A stretch of DNA of 64,000 nt from Macrococcus hajekii (GTDB lineage: Bacteria; Bacillota; Bacilli; Staphylococcales; Staphylococcaceae): contig NZ_SCWE01000003.1 of the NCBI RefSeq assembly GCF_004359505.1, positions 153,527-217,526 on the forward strand, given 5' to 3'. The translations under genes were made by a program, and so were the position numbers. Of the stretch, positions 17,912-27,042 are shown in pieces; positions within the stretch are counted from its first letter, which is position 1; each line of letters begins with the position of its first letter. The notes below the pieces were generated by a model that searched no databases, was not told where the DNA came from, and worked only from the letters and a program-made list of their open reading frames with translations.

Positions 17912-19393
17912 TTAATTCAAATCTTTTGTTGCCGGTCCTTCCAGCACACAGCCATCTTGATCAAATCTTGAGCCGTGACAAGGGCAGTCCCATGTCCTCT
18001 CAGCATCATTGAACTTTACCACACAGCCGAGATGAGTACAGAACGGACTGACATGATGTTCATTTCCTTGTTTATCCTTATAAATCGCTGTCAGTTTACC
18101 TTCGATATTGAATATTCCACCTTCATCTACCTTTAATTCAGATGGATCAGTACGATGATCTTTCAGCGCTGCCGCTTCTCCTACTATCGCATCTTTAATC
18201 TGCTTACCGATTGCTTTGGCCTGATTGCCTAGTGTCTTGATTCGTGATGGCTCAAACAAGGATGCATAGTTATTTTCACGTCTGTTAATTAAATCTGTAA
18301 GAAGTTCCGCCGCAACTGCAGCACTTGCCATTCCGAATTTATTAAAGCCAGTGACAATAAAAAGATTCGGGTTCTGAGCATCATATGCACCGATTAAAGG
18401 CATTCTATCAACTGTCATCATATCTTGTGCCGACCAATTATCGGTCACATTACCTTTAAATACTTCAAACGCAAACTCGCTCAGTTTGTCATAAGCATCA
18501 TCCATATGACTGACCGTTGCTGTAATATGATTCTCTCCACCCACTAATACACCGATTCCATTATTAGTATGATAATGTCTCAATGACCGCTTAGGTTCAT
18601 CAACAGTCTGAAACATACCGACAGGAATATTCATTCCTTCAGCTGCCACAATATAAGAACGTTCAATCTGGAGCTCAGAAATATAATTATTTTTTATGTT
18701 AATAAGAGGAAAATGAGTAGCGACTATCACTTTCTGAAAATCAATCGTCTTTTCTTGATCTGTGACTGCCTGCACTTTATTAATATCTGTAATTAATGTC
18801 TCCTCATAAAACTTAACGCCGAGGTTAACACAGGCTTCCACCATTCCAGACAGAAACTTGACTGGATGAAATTGTGCCTGATTAGGCATTTCGAGTGCTA
18901 ACGTATTTTTAACAGGTAATTTTAACCCTTGTTCATGTAGTTCTGATTTGATGCCCAGTTTTTCATAAGCTTCATATTCTTTTCGAATTGCCTCTTCATT
19001 ACGACCATCAGTTAACTGCGTACTGGATATTTTCTCAAAGTCACAGTCAATCTGATATTGCTTAACAAGTGTTTCAATTGCCTGGATACCATCCATTTGC
19101 GATTGATAGAATAACCGTGTTTTATCTTCACCTTGATTTTCCAGCATCTCCTGATACATAAGATGATGCTGCGCCGTAATCTTAGCCGTCGTATTAGCAG
19201 TTGTTTCCTGTACAAGTTTACGCCCTTCAGCAAGCACCACTTTGTGTCCGGCTTCAGCCAGTCGATAAGCAGCTAAAATACCTGCTATCCCCCCGCCCAC
19301 AACTAGAATTTCAGTACGAATATTCTGGTCCAGCTTAGTAAAGTCAGTAATTGCAGCAGATTTAGTCCAATAAGAAATATTTTCTTTTTTCAT
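17912..19393 (-). CDS. FAD-dependent oxidoreductase with C-terminal Rieske [2Fe-2S] domain (YhfW type)
   Basis: The 493-residue protein has an N-terminal DAO-type FAD motif ([20 protein letters not shown]) and a C-terminal Rieske cluster site with CTHLGC and CPCHGSRF about 20 residues apart, giving the two Cys-His pairs. This fusion occurs in YhfW-like proteins of Bacillus and staphylococci; the substrate is unknown. The start MKKENISYW is chosen because AGGGAGGGA lies eight bases before it, not the longer upstream frame. Confidence 0.9.
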   Translation of the reverse strand: MKKENISYWTKSAAITDFTKLDQNIRTEILVVGGGIAGILAAYRLAEAGHKVVLAEGRKLVQETTANTTAKITAQHHLMYQEMLENQGEDKTRLFYQSQMDGIQAIETLVKQYQIDCDFEKISSTQLTDGRNEEAIRKEYEAYEKLGIKSELHEQGLKLPVKNTLALEMPNQAQFHPVKFLSGMVEACVNLGVKFYEETLITDINKVQAVTDQEKTIDFQKVIVATHFPLINIKNNYISELQIERSYIVAAEGMNIPVGMFQTVDEPKRSLRHYHTNNGIGVLVGGENHITATVSHMDDAYDKLSEFAFEVFKGNVTDNWSAQDMMTVDRMPLIGAYDAQNPNLFIVTGFNKFGMASAAVAAELLTDLINRRENNYASLFEPSRIKTLGNQAKAIGKQIKDAIVGEAAALKDHRTDPSELKVDEGGIFNIEGKLTAIYKDKQGNEHHVSPFCTHLGCVVKFNDAERTWDCPCHGSRFDQDGCVLEGPATKDLN

Positions 19394-19467
19394 GAATAAT
19401 CCCTCCCTCTCTTTCTTTGCTATACCCTTTTTACATGAAAATACCATTTATCTTTGTAAAATAAAAT

Positions 19468-19492
19468 AGACATTGAGCAGCTGCTCAATGTC
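19468..19492 (-). terminator. Terminator of the orphan metQ gene
   Basis: A perfect 12-base-pair inverted repeat AGACATTGAGCA/TGCTCAATGTCT, then ATTTTATTTT on the minus strand. Confidence 0.85.
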
Positions 19493-19496
19493 TTCT

Positions 19497-20318
19497 TTAC
19501 TTACCATCATACGGAATAACATCTTGTCCAAATTCTTTTGTGATATATGCTTTCATATCATCTGATTGCAGTACTTTAATTAAGTCCTGGAACTTCTTAT
19601 CATTTTTATGTCCTTCCTGAACAGCAAGGATATTGGCAAATGGTGAAGACTTCCCTTCAAGTGCAATCGCATCTTTATGCGGGATGATACCATTGTCTAT
19701 CGCATAGTTGGAGTTCATGATCACTGCAGCACCTTCACCGTTTTTGTATGTTTTCGGTAGAAACTCTGCACTTTGCTTATTGTTGAATTTCAGATTCTTT
19801 TTGTTCTCAATGACATCTGTGAACTTGGCGTCTTCAATTTTCACACCTTCTTTAAGCTTAATAACACCTTCATTAACGAAGAATGACAGGAAGCGTCCTT
19901 CTTCAGCAGGATTACTGGATACGAAGATTTCAGCACCGTCTGGAATATCACTCAGTTTTTTGTACTTCTTGCTGTATACGCCCATCGGTGTCGTGAAGAC
20001 TTTTCCGACTTCTTCTATTTTATAGCCGTGTGTTTTTTTCTCGGCATTTAGATAAGGGATGTGCTGGAACAGGTTAGCATCAACGTCACCTTCGTCGAGT
20101 AGTTTATTCGGTACTTTATAATCATTAACAATTTTAACTTCAACATCATAACCTTTTTTCTTCATCTCTTCTGCTGCATGCTTCACTATTTCACCGTGCG
20201 GCGTCGGGGATGCTGCGACGACAATTTTATTACTTTCTTCTTTAGCACTTGACGCACCACATCCCGCAAGTGAAGCTGATAATACAATAGCCCCTAATAA
20301 ACCTAATCCTTTTTTCAT
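19497..20318 (-). CDS. metQ: MetQ/NlpA-family methionine-binding lipoprotein, orphan
   Basis: The 273-residue protein begins MKKGLGLLGAIVLSASLAGC, a lipoprotein signal with lipobox LAGC and lipidated Cys20, followed by the NlpA fold (VVAASPTPHGEIVKHA, YKVPNKLLDEGDVDANLFQH). It captures methionine, or a related compound, for an ABC importer. No metN (ATPase) or metP (permease) lies beside it, so it must use a transporter encoded elsewhere. AGGAGGAAAC precedes the chosen ATG. A SAM-I riboswitch and transcription terminator lie in its leader, so it should be made when S-adenosylmethionine is low. Confidence 0.93.
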   Translation of the reverse strand: MKKGLGLLGAIVLSASLAGCGASSAKEESNKIVVAASPTPHGEIVKHAAEEMKKKGYDVEVKIVNDYKVPNKLLDEGDVDANLFQHIPYLNAEKKTHGYKIEEVGKVFTTPMGVYSKKYKKLSDIPDGAEIFVSSNPAEEGRFLSFFVNEGVIKLKEGVKIEDAKFTDVIENKKNLKFNNKQSAEFLPKTYKNGEGAAVIMNSNYAIDNGIIPHKDAIALEGKSSPFANILAVQEGHKNDKKFQDLIKVLQSDDMKAYITKEFGQDVIPYDGK

Positions 20319-20351
20319 AACAGTTTCCTCCTCAAAATTAACTTCAACAAT

Positions 20352-20387
20352 AAAAAATACTTTCTCCATCAAAAAATAGAGAAAGTA
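20352..20387 (-). terminator. Riboswitch-controlled terminator upstream of metQ
   Basis: The stem ATACTTTCTC/GAGAAAGTAT with an A/T-rich loop is followed by TTTTTTATTG on the minus strand. It lies between the aptamer and the metQ ribosome site, as expected for the expression platform. Confidence 0.88.
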
Positions 20388-20393
20388 TCAGCT

Positions 20394-20498
20394 TCCTCTC
20401 ATCTTCTAAAGCAATCGCTTTATGTGAATTAGCACCATGTCGTCTGACTGGTTGCCGGGCTTCGCAGGGCACATCCCTCCGCCACTCTGGATAAGAGT
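20394..20498 (-). promoter_or_regulatory. SAM-I (S-box) riboswitch aptamer
   Basis: Read on the minus strand the leader shows P1 CTCTTATC pairing with GATGAGAG (one G-U), then GTGGCGGAGGGATGTGCCCT, GCGAAGCCCGGCAACC and ATGGTGCTAATTC, the conserved core elements of the S-box in the right order. Loss of SAM is expected to let an antiterminator form and allow metQ transcription. Confidence 0.93.
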
Positions 20499-20517
20499 TC
20501 ATTATTAAATTAGTATT

Positions 20518-20546
20518 ATCTTATCAAGCTGAAAATCCACTGTAAA
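20518..20546 (-). promoter_or_regulatory. Probable promoter of the S-box metQ transcript
   Basis: TTTACA and TAAGAT are spaced by 17 bases on the minus strand, about 20 bases upstream of the aptamer P1 stem. Confidence 0.55.
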
Positions 20547-20640
20547 TATCAGATTATTAAAAATATTAAATCATTTATATTTAAGACAATTTCATTATTT
20601 TCTGACAATGTGTCTGCTATGATATGAAAGAGGTGAAATT

Positions 20641-21531
20641 ATGTCTGAACAACAAAAAGGTATGATCTATGCAGCACTCAGTTATATGATCTGGGGTGTG
20701 CTACCGCTTTACTGGAAGCTCATAGATACTATCAATCCATATGAAATACTTGCACATCGTATTATCTGGTCTCTTGCTTTTATGATTTTTCTAATTATAG
20801 TTTTGCGCAAGACAACAGAATTCACCGTGCAGACAAAGCGTTTATTCAAGGAACCTAAACAGACGCTGAGTTTATTTACCGCTGCGCTCGTTATAGCCAT
20901 CAACTGGGGGCTGTTTATATGGGCTGTTTCGAATGGACACGTGATGCAGGCCAGTCTCGGCTACTATATTAATCCACTGATGAGTATTCTGCTGGGTCTC
21001 TTCTTCATGAAAGAGCGTTATTCTAATGTCGAATGGATTGCCATCGCATTGGCAGCAGCTGGTGTTTTATTTATGACGTTTTCACTAGGTGTATTCCCCT
21101 ATATTTCCGTGATGCTTGCGGCTTCATTCGCGGTGTACGGGCTGCTGAAAAAGAATATCCGTATTGATGCCATGTATACTATACTTCTGGAGTGCTTATT
21201 TACTCTACCTTTTGCACTCATCGGTATTATTTACTTGAGAAGTGCGAATATGAGTCATTTCGGTCTCAATCAGGATAGCTTTACATTACTCTTTTCGGGC
21301 GCACTGACTGCTATTCCACTTATTTTATTCACTGCAGGTGCCCGGCGTATTCCATTATCACTTATTGGATTCTTGCAATATATCGGACCTACACTGATGT
21401 TATTGCAAAGTGTTTTTCTGTTCAACGAAGCATTCACACTTACGCATCTCGTGACCTTCAGTTTAATATGGGCAGGACTACTCTTATATAGTTCATCCAA
21501 AATCATCGCCTATAGAAGGCGCACTCGTTAA
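20641..21531 (+). CDS. rarD: RarD-type EamA/DMT transporter
   Basis: The 296-residue protein has ten membrane segments and the RarD signature GMIYAALSYMIWGVLPLYWK, IHRIIWS-like helix (ILAHRIIWSLAF) and NWGLFIWAVSNGHVMQASLG. RarD proteins are drug/metabolite exporters whose substrate is unknown. AAGAGGTG is well placed before the ATG. The antiporter gene follows after 23 bases and probably shares its transcript. Confidence 0.92.
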   Translation: MSEQQKGMIYAALSYMIWGVLPLYWKLIDTINPYEILAHRIIWSLAFMIFLIIVLRKTTEFTVQTKRLFKEPKQTLSLFTAALVIAINWGLFIWAVSNGHVMQASLGYYINPLMSILLGLFFMKERYSNVEWIAIALAAAGVLFMTFSLGVFPYISVMLAASFAVYGLLKKNIRIDAMYTILLECLFTLPFALIGIIYLRSANMSHFGLNQDSFTLLFSGALTAIPLILFTAGARRIPLSLIGFLQYIGPTLMLLQSVFLFNEAFTLTHLVTFSLIWAGLLLYSSSKIIAYRRRTR

Positions 21532-21554
21532 ATAATCTATCAGGAGGTCAACGC

Positions 21555-23306
21555 GTGAACTTTGAAATTCCTCTTACTCTAATGGTATCTCTTATATTAG
21601 CACTTGCTATTTTCAGTCAATGGCTCGCCAGTATTCTGAAATGGCCGGCCATCGTACTGATGGCCATTGCGGGCTTATTGATAGGTCCGCTTCTCGGACT
21701 CTTTAACCCGCAGGAAATAATGGGTGACGATGTCTACCGCACGATTGTCTCCTTTTCAGTCGCCATTATTTTATTTGAAGGGAGCAGCAATCTAGATATT
21801 CGTGAACTAAGATCTATCTCAATCGCCACTAAGCGTATATTGCTGATTAGTTCTATCATCGGCCTTGTACTGGGTACAGTGGCTCTGCATTATATCGTCG
21901 ATTTACCCTGGGCTATCGCTCTAGTACTCGGCAGCCTCTTTATTGTTACAGGCCCTACCGTTATTCAGCCCCTCCTTAAACAGGCTAAAGTTAAATCGAC
22001 TGTTGATTCCATTTTAAGATGGGAAAGTATTATCCTGGATCCGATAGGTCCCATTATTGCTCTTTTATTTTTCTATATTTATCAATCTTTTAATGTTAAG
22101 AGTTTACTGGCTTTTGGTGCTGGTATAGGTTTCGCAGCCGTTCTTGGTGTAATAGCAGGATTATTGTTTAAAGAAATGATTTATAAAGATAAAATTTCTC
22201 AGGAGCTCATGGCACCGATCCAGTTTGTATTTATTTTTCTGATTTTTGCACTCAGTAATACCGTTCTACATGAGTCAGGACTTTTGGCAGTTACTATTTT
22301 TGGCTTAATGATGGCCCGTGCTAAGCGAGAACATCTTATTTTCCACGAGTCCAATCATTTTATTGATCAGCTTGCTCTCATCTGTGTCTCAACGGTCTTT
22401 GTTCTTATTACAGCTTCATTGACCACTGACATGTTACGCTCTATATTGTCCTGGCAGGTTTTATTGTTTGTCATCCTGATGATTTTTATCATTCGACCTT
22501 TAGCTATCTTTATTTCAACCGTTAACACCGAAATTTCATTTAAAGAAAAGGCACTTGTTTCTTTCGTCGCGCCACGTGGAATTGTAGCACTGACTGTCGC
22601 AGAATTTTTTGCAAGTAAGTTTCAGCAAACAGATTTAGCAATGATTGATATGATTTTACCAATTACCTTTGCCTTTTCATTTATATCAGTCGTCATATAC
22701 GGCTTCAGCTTCAGTCCTTTCAGCAAACGTCTGGATCTATCCAGCACTGAACCAGAAGGTGTTATCTTAATCGGAGATAATCAGTTTTCCGTCACGCTGG
22801 CAAAACAGATTAAATCTCATGGTATTCCAGTGATGATAGCAGACGTCCTTTCAAGTGGCCCCGTTAAACCTGAAGATGGTATTGAACGGTACCGTGGAAA
22901 TATATTATCTGAAAAAGACCGCCTGCATGCTGATTTGATCCGATTTAATAAGTGTCTGATTATCACACCATCTTTAACTTTCAATATGATGGCATTTGAT
23001 ATTCTCGCTGAAGAGTTCGGCTTAAAATCGGTTTATATGCTGCAATCTGACAGCGAAAAGGCTAATGAACAACTGAACACCTATATGCATGCCCATATAC
23101 TCTTTGGTGATAAAGGGTTAAGGGATCTTAATAAGCTAGTCAGCAATCAAAATATTGATGAAATAGAGGCATCTGCCTATAATCAATTATCAGATGATAC
23201 ACTGGTACTCTACTACATCGATGCCAATAATGAAATTTCATTTAAAAGTAAGACACATGACCTTAACTTAAATGATGAAGGTATCATAGGTGTGATAAAA
23301 CAATAA
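21555..23306 (+). CDS. CPA1-type Na+/H+ antiporter with C-terminal TrkA-N-like domain
   Basis: The 583-residue protein starts at GTG with AGGAGG eight bases upstream. Residues 1 to about 390 form 12 or so membrane segments with ILFEGSSNLDIREL, VTGPTVIQPLLKQAK and APRGIVALTVAEFFA, typical of NhaP-like antiporters; the last ~190 residues (EGVILIGDNQFSVTLAKQIK, then an aspartate-rich Rossmann-like segment) look like a TrkA-N nucleotide-sensing domain. It likely exchanges Na+ or K+ for protons at the membrane under nucleotide control. Confidence 0.88.
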   Translation: MNFEIPLTLMVSLILALAIFSQWLASILKWPAIVLMAIAGLLIGPLLGLFNPQEIMGDDVYRTIVSFSVAIILFEGSSNLDIRELRSISIATKRILLISSIIGLVLGTVALHYIVDLPWAIALVLGSLFIVTGPTVIQPLLKQAKVKSTVDSILRWESIILDPIGPIIALLFFYIYQSFNVKSLLAFGAGIGFAAVLGVIAGLLFKEMIYKDKISQELMAPIQFVFIFLIFALSNTVLHESGLLAVTIFGLMMARAKREHLIFHESNHFIDQLALICVSTVFVLITASLTTDMLRSILSWQVLLFVILMIFIIRPLAIFISTVNTEISFKEKALVSFVAPRGIVALTVAEFFASKFQQTDLAMIDMILPITFAFSFISVVIYGFSFSPFSKRLDLSSTEPEGVILIGDNQFSVTLAKQIKSHGIPVMIADVLSSGPVKPEDGIERYRGNILSEKDRLHADLIRFNKCLIITPSLTFNMMAFDILAEEFGLKSVYMLQSDSEKANEQLNTYMHAHILFGDKGLRDLNKLVSNQNIDEIEASAYNQLSDDTLVLYYIDANNEISFKSKTHDLNLNDEGIIGVIKQ

Positions 23307-23342
23307 GAGAGACGCTGACTCACACTCAACGTCTCTCTTATT
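23302..23342 (+). terminator. Bidirectional terminator after the antiporter
   Basis: The stem AATAAGAGAGACG/CGTCTCTCTTATT overlaps both converging reading frames' stops. Confidence 0.85.
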
Positions 23343-23595
23343 TTCTGTCTTGCATCATTGTACGAATGAAGAGGATAGTTAGTACTGCTACCAACAACAA
23401 GATATGCCAGGATTCAGCGAGCACTTTCAGAGTATCCATCAAACTTAGATCTGTATTCAACTGAGACGTTTCGGGCTTAGGTTGAACTTTATCGCCATCC
23501 TTCGTCGTTCGCTCAGCATAGATCAGCAACCGTTCATGACCAGATGGCGTGCAGGTCAGCAGTGTAATGATATCTTTTCCTTTGTCGTTGTGTAA
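23338..23595 (-). pseudogene. 3' remnant of a class C (pilus-type) sortase
   Basis: The open frame has no ATG; its only possible start is a TTG with no ribosome site. Read from a stop at 23596-23598 it encodes KGKDIITLLTCTPSGHERL, containing the catalytic TLxTC cysteine motif and nearby Arg of sortases, followed by a linker and a C-terminal membrane helix (LLLVAVLTILFIRTM) as in class C sortases. The N-terminal ~200 residues with the signal anchor and catalytic His are gone. It abuts the truncated pilin-like gene, so one deletion probably fused the two. Confidence 0.75.
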
Positions 23596-23621
23596 TTACG
23601 TAATTTCTGAGTGGTAATGGT

Positions 23622-24245
23622 TTAGTCAATAGCCCTTCCATTGTTATCATACGTTCTTACATAATTAAATATATACGTCGTCGCCGTTGATGGTACACTC
23701 TGTTTCTGAACCATCTCATTCGTCAATGTGTTGACAAGATAAATGATAGTGTCCGGTGCTGTTACATCAACTGGAACCTTCTGATAATCAAGCTGTCCTG
23801 TTACTTCTTTCAGCTGATAGACAACATCAGATGATTGAATAGGTGCCTCGCTGCTCGTCGTTTCAGCTGTCAAACGATAATTTGATGACTGGTCAATAAT
23901 ATATGTCTTAAGGTTCACTGTATATGCTTGAGTCAAACCATTAATCTTCAATCGGTAGATAGATTGACTACCGTCAGGTTGCGAGACCTCAATTCTCTGT
24001 TCTTTGAAAGCTGCATTTAGAGCAGGTAAATCGATTTGATGAGCACCTTGCAGTTTTAAAGTGACGACATCTTTCGACAAATTATTCGACAGTTTATTGA
24101 TATCAAGTTGCCAGTTAATTTCGGAGTTATTATGAGAAGTTTCAAGTAATTTAATAATGTTTTCGTTATCAGCAGTCGATGTTGTCATATCAGCGTAAGC
24201 TGCCCGTAAGACTGAATTGATAACAACTGACAATGTTATTAACAT
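23622..24245 (-). pseudogene. Truncated pilin/surface-adhesin-like gene
   Basis: The frame encodes about 207 residues: a signal-peptide-like N-terminus (KKKVLFMLITLSVVINSVLRA, split start) and beta-rich sequence (VVTLKLQGAHQIDLPALN, YRLKINGLTQAYTVNLKT) like the head domains of Gram-positive pilins or MSCRAMMs. It ends without a CnaB tail, LPXTG motif or anchor. No start codon sits behind the GGGGGGCG ribosome-like site upstream; an ATG may have mutated to ACG. Together with the sortase stump it is the rest of a pilus-type locus. Confidence 0.6.
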
Positions 24246-24588
24246 AAATAAAACTTTCTTTTTAGATGATTAATCGTCTTCGCCCCCCTTTCTTATGAGT
24301 TTTGTAGACTTAATATTAACCTCTTTTAAAAAAATGGCAATCGTTATTTTTATTAACTTTTCCACCTGTCTAGTCATATTTAATCAACTCTCAAATAAAT
24401 AGTTATTATAATATAACTATTTTTTATAAACCATTTTTATCCAGCCTTAGAGCTCTAGCGCTTTTAGTTTCAAGTATTAGTATTCGACATTTAATTGTTA
24501 TTTTCGACATAGTACGACAAATTGTTTATCACTTCTTATCATCGCAAAGTCACAACAAAAAAACCCATACATCCTAGGATGTATGGGT
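24246..24588. other. AT-rich stretch without a gene
   Basis: This 340-base stretch holds the decayed upstream region of the pilin-like gene, an AT-rich hairpin at 24397-24422 and the terminator of the small gene next door. I see no open frame of merit. Confidence 0.5.
24397..24422 (+). repeat. AT-rich inverted repeat
   Basis: AAATAGTTAT pairs with ATAACTATTT over a six-base loop and is followed by TTTAT. It could be an operator or a weak terminator; no gene reads into it on the plus strand. Confidence 0.5.
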
Positions 24589-24590
24589 TT
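24561..24590 (-). terminator. Terminator of the small stop-interrupted gene
   Basis: A perfect 15-base-pair inverted repeat AAACCCATACATCCT/AGGATGTATGGGTTT with a T7 run on the minus strand. Confidence 0.88.
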
Positions 24591-24726
24591 AAAAACTACT
24601 ATTTTTATCATTAGAAGTATCATCATGCCCCGCGCCAGCCTCTCTTGAATCATCACCAGCATTAGAGTCATTTAACTTATCATTTAAATAATCTTATCCT
24701 TGCTTCTTTAAATCGTCAAATTTCAT
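24589..24726 (-). pseudogene. 45-codon gene interrupted by an in-frame TAA
   Basis: From an ATG at 24724-24726, with GAAGGA nine bases upstream, the frame reads MKFDDLKKQG, then TAA, then DYLNDKLNDSNAGDDSREA and on to a stop inside a strong terminator. The codons after the internal stop continue the same hydrophilic, Asp/Asn-rich style, so one nonsense change (for example AAA to TAA) probably inactivated a small stress-type protein of 45 residues. Its intact homologue is unknown to me. Confidence 0.6.
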
Positions 24727-24761
24727 TATTGACAATTCCTTCTATAATAAAATGTATAGAT

Positions 24762-24890
24762 TTAGATGAAATTCTTCTTTTCAACTTCTTCAGTGTTTTC
24801 GTTCTGTTGCTCAGCAGCTGCGTCCTGCTCAAAACGTTTTTCTACACGTTCTTCTTTAACTTCTTCTACATTTTTGTTTTCTTCTGTCAT
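24762..24890 (-). CDS. Small acidic protein of 42 residues
   Basis: An ATG at 24888-24890 with GGAGGC five bases upstream begins MTEENKNVEEVKEERVEKRF and continues for 42 residues to a TAA, rich in Glu, Asn and Lys, with no hydrophobic segment. The strong ribosome site and the opposite-strand silence support a real gene. It may share a transcript with the stop-interrupted gene downstream. Function unknown. Confidence 0.65.
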   Translation of the reverse strand: MTEENKNVEEVKEERVEKRFEQDAAAEQQNENTEEVEKKNFI

Positions 24891-25106
24891 AACAGCCTCC
24901 TATTATAGATGTGATATTTATATTTACCCGCGAGAGATTATTCTAAACTTTTTTCACTATTTGAGATGATGTCTCTCCTCCTTATTGTAATTTAGTCAAA
25001 TAAATGAATAAAGATTCAAAATAATACTTGTATTTATATTTCGCTAAGTTATAATGAGTTTAATATTCTGAAAATTCAATTATTTTAAACATATGGGGGT
25101 CTGGCT

Positions 25107-26750
25107 ATGAAAAAAGGATATGCATTGCTCGCATCATTAATGACAGTATCAGGATTAGCTGCTTGTTCAACTTCAGAGAAAGACAGTAAAAATAACGATA
25201 CTTCTGCTGATGGTAAACTCAAGCAGGAGCTTAAGCTGATGTCTATTTCAGATATTCCGACACTTGATACTTCTCTTGCTACTGATATGGTTGCATTCAA
25301 CGTGATGAATCAGACCATGGAAGGACTTTATATGCTGGATGATAAGGATAAAGCTACGCCTGGTGTTGCTATAGGAGAACCTGAGAAATCAAAGGACGGT
25401 AAGACATGGACAATTAAACTTAGAGAAGATGCTAAGTGGTCGAACGGGGATCCTGTTACTGCTGATGACTTTGTCTATTCATGGAGACGTACGCTTAATC
25501 CTGCTACTGGTGCAGAATATGCATATATTATGTATGACGTAAAAAATGCTGAAGATGTCAATCTCGGTAAGAAAAAACCTGAAGAGTTGGGTGTAAAAGC
25601 GCTGGATGCTCATACTTTGCAGATTGAACTTAATACAAACGTGCCCTACTTCCAGGAGCTACTGGCTTTTGGAACTTTCTATCCTCAGAATCAGAAGTTC
25701 GTTGAAAAAGAAGGAAACAATTACGGTGTTACTGCAGATTCAACCTTATATAATGGTCCTTTTATACTGTCCGAATGGAATGTTGAGAAAAATTATGTAC
25801 TGACACCTAATAAACATTACTGGGATAAAGATAAAGTCAAACTTAAAAAAATTGATTATCAAGTGGTCAAGGATCAGCAGACTGCCGCTAATCTATATTC
25901 AACAGGTTCACTAGATATAACACAACTAGCAGCGGAGCAGGTCAGCAAATACAAGAATGAGAAAGGGTTTGATGCGCAGCTTGAAGCTCGGACATATTTT
26001 ATGCGCTTCAATCAGGATAAAGTACCTGATTTAAAGAATAAGAATCTACGTCTTGCTCTTGCGAAGTCATTTGATAAGGCAAGCTATGTGCATACACTAC
26101 TAAACAATGGTTCAAAAGCAACAGATGTACTGACACCTGCAGAATTCGTTTCCGGTCCAGATGGCAAGGATTATGTTGAGGGTGTGAAATCTCCGCTGAA
26201 TTATGATAAAGAAGAAGCGAAAAAGTATTATGAACAAGCAAAAAAAGAACTTGGCAAAGATTCATTCTCATTCGAATACTTGACATATGATCAGGATACA
26301 GCAAAGAAAGATGCCGAATATGTGAAAGAACAGATCGAAACGAATCTGCCAGGCGTTAAGTTGACCATTAAACAGCAGCCATTTAAGCAGAAACTGAAAC
26401 TGGAAGCTGATCAAAATTACGAAATTTCGTTTGGACGCTGGGGTGCAGACTATCCGGATCCAATGACGTATGTTGATCTCTTCCTGACTGACGCAACAAA
26501 CAACGAAACCGGCTGGTCCAATAAGGAGTTTGATCAGCTTGTTCATGACTCAAAAGGAAAACTGCTGGATAATCCAGAAAAACGCTGGACTTCATTACAG
26601 CAAGCAGAAACTATTTTACTCGAGGATGCTGCTATCGCACCTGTTTATCAGAGCGGTATGGCTCGTCTTGTAAATCCGAAAATTAAAGGAATGGTTCTTC
26701 ATAAATTTGCCGGAGATACTTCTTTAAAGGAAGCTTATTTAGAAGAATGA
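25107..26750 (+). CDS. oppA: Oligopeptide-binding lipoprotein (OppA/MppA type), orphan
   Basis: The 547-residue protein begins MKKGYALLASLMTVSGLAAC, with lipobox LAAC and lipidated Cys20, then the family 5 solute-binding domain: TLDTSLATDMVAFNVMNQT, WSNGDPVTADDFVYSWRRT and GRWGADYPDPMTYVDLF. It binds peptides outside the membrane for an ABC importer. No oppBCDF genes are adjacent, so it must work with a permease encoded elsewhere. GGGGGTC precedes the ATG and a terminator follows. Confidence 0.92.
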   Translation: MKKGYALLASLMTVSGLAACSTSEKDSKNNDTSADGKLKQELKLMSISDIPTLDTSLATDMVAFNVMNQTMEGLYMLDDKDKATPGVAIGEPEKSKDGKTWTIKLREDAKWSNGDPVTADDFVYSWRRTLNPATGAEYAYIMYDVKNAEDVNLGKKKPEELGVKALDAHTLQIELNTNVPYFQELLAFGTFYPQNQKFVEKEGNNYGVTADSTLYNGPFILSEWNVEKNYVLTPNKHYWDKDKVKLKKIDYQVVKDQQTAANLYSTGSLDITQLAAEQVSKYKNEKGFDAQLEARTYFMRFNQDKVPDLKNKNLRLALAKSFDKASYVHTLLNNGSKATDVLTPAEFVSGPDGKDYVEGVKSPLNYDKEEAKKYYEQAKKELGKDSFSFEYLTYDQDTAKKDAEYVKEQIETNLPGVKLTIKQQPFKQKLKLEADQNYEISFGRWGADYPDPMTYVDLFLTDATNNETGWSNKEFDQLVHDSKGKLLDNPEKRWTSLQQAETILLEDAAIAPVYQSGMARLVNPKIKGMVLHKFAGDTSLKEAYLEE

Positions 26751-26753
26751 TAA

Positions 26754-26790
26754 TGGCCGTCTACAGTTTGCTGTAGGCGGCTATTGTTTT
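26754..26790 (+). terminator. Terminator of oppA
   Basis: The stem GCCGTCTACAG/CTGTAGGCGGC (one G-U pair) with loop TTTG is followed by TATTGTTTT. Confidence 0.82.
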
Positions 26791-26967
26791 GATTTTCACA
26801 TGTTAGTAACTTCTTACAATTCTTCTCTTACCTTTGGAAGTCTACTTAATGTGGATTTGTACGCGTTTCATCTGGCATCTCCCTACTTTCATTACATTAC
26901 CACTAATCAACTTCAATAAATTTCAAAGCCATTAAACCATCATCTGCCCCATTTCAAATGAATCAGA

Positions 26968-26982
26968 TTATAATTATTATAA
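26968..26982 (+). promoter_or_regulatory. PerR box 1 upstream of katA
   Basis: TTATAATTATTATAA matches the PerR consensus TTATAATNATTATAA at every position. PerR represses peroxide-defence genes such as katA and dps until its iron centre is oxidised. Confidence 0.92.
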
Positions 26983-27009
26983 AAAGGTTGAATTATATTT
27001 CTATTTAAA

Positions 27010-27024
27010 TTAGAATAATTATAA
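27010..27024 (+). promoter_or_regulatory. PerR box 2 next to the katA ribosome site
   Basis: TTAGAATAATTATAA differs from the PerR consensus at one position and lies 28 bases downstream of box 1 start to end, ending just before AAGGAGGG. Confidence 0.8.
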
Positions 27025-27042
27025 ATAAGGAGGGAATATGAA

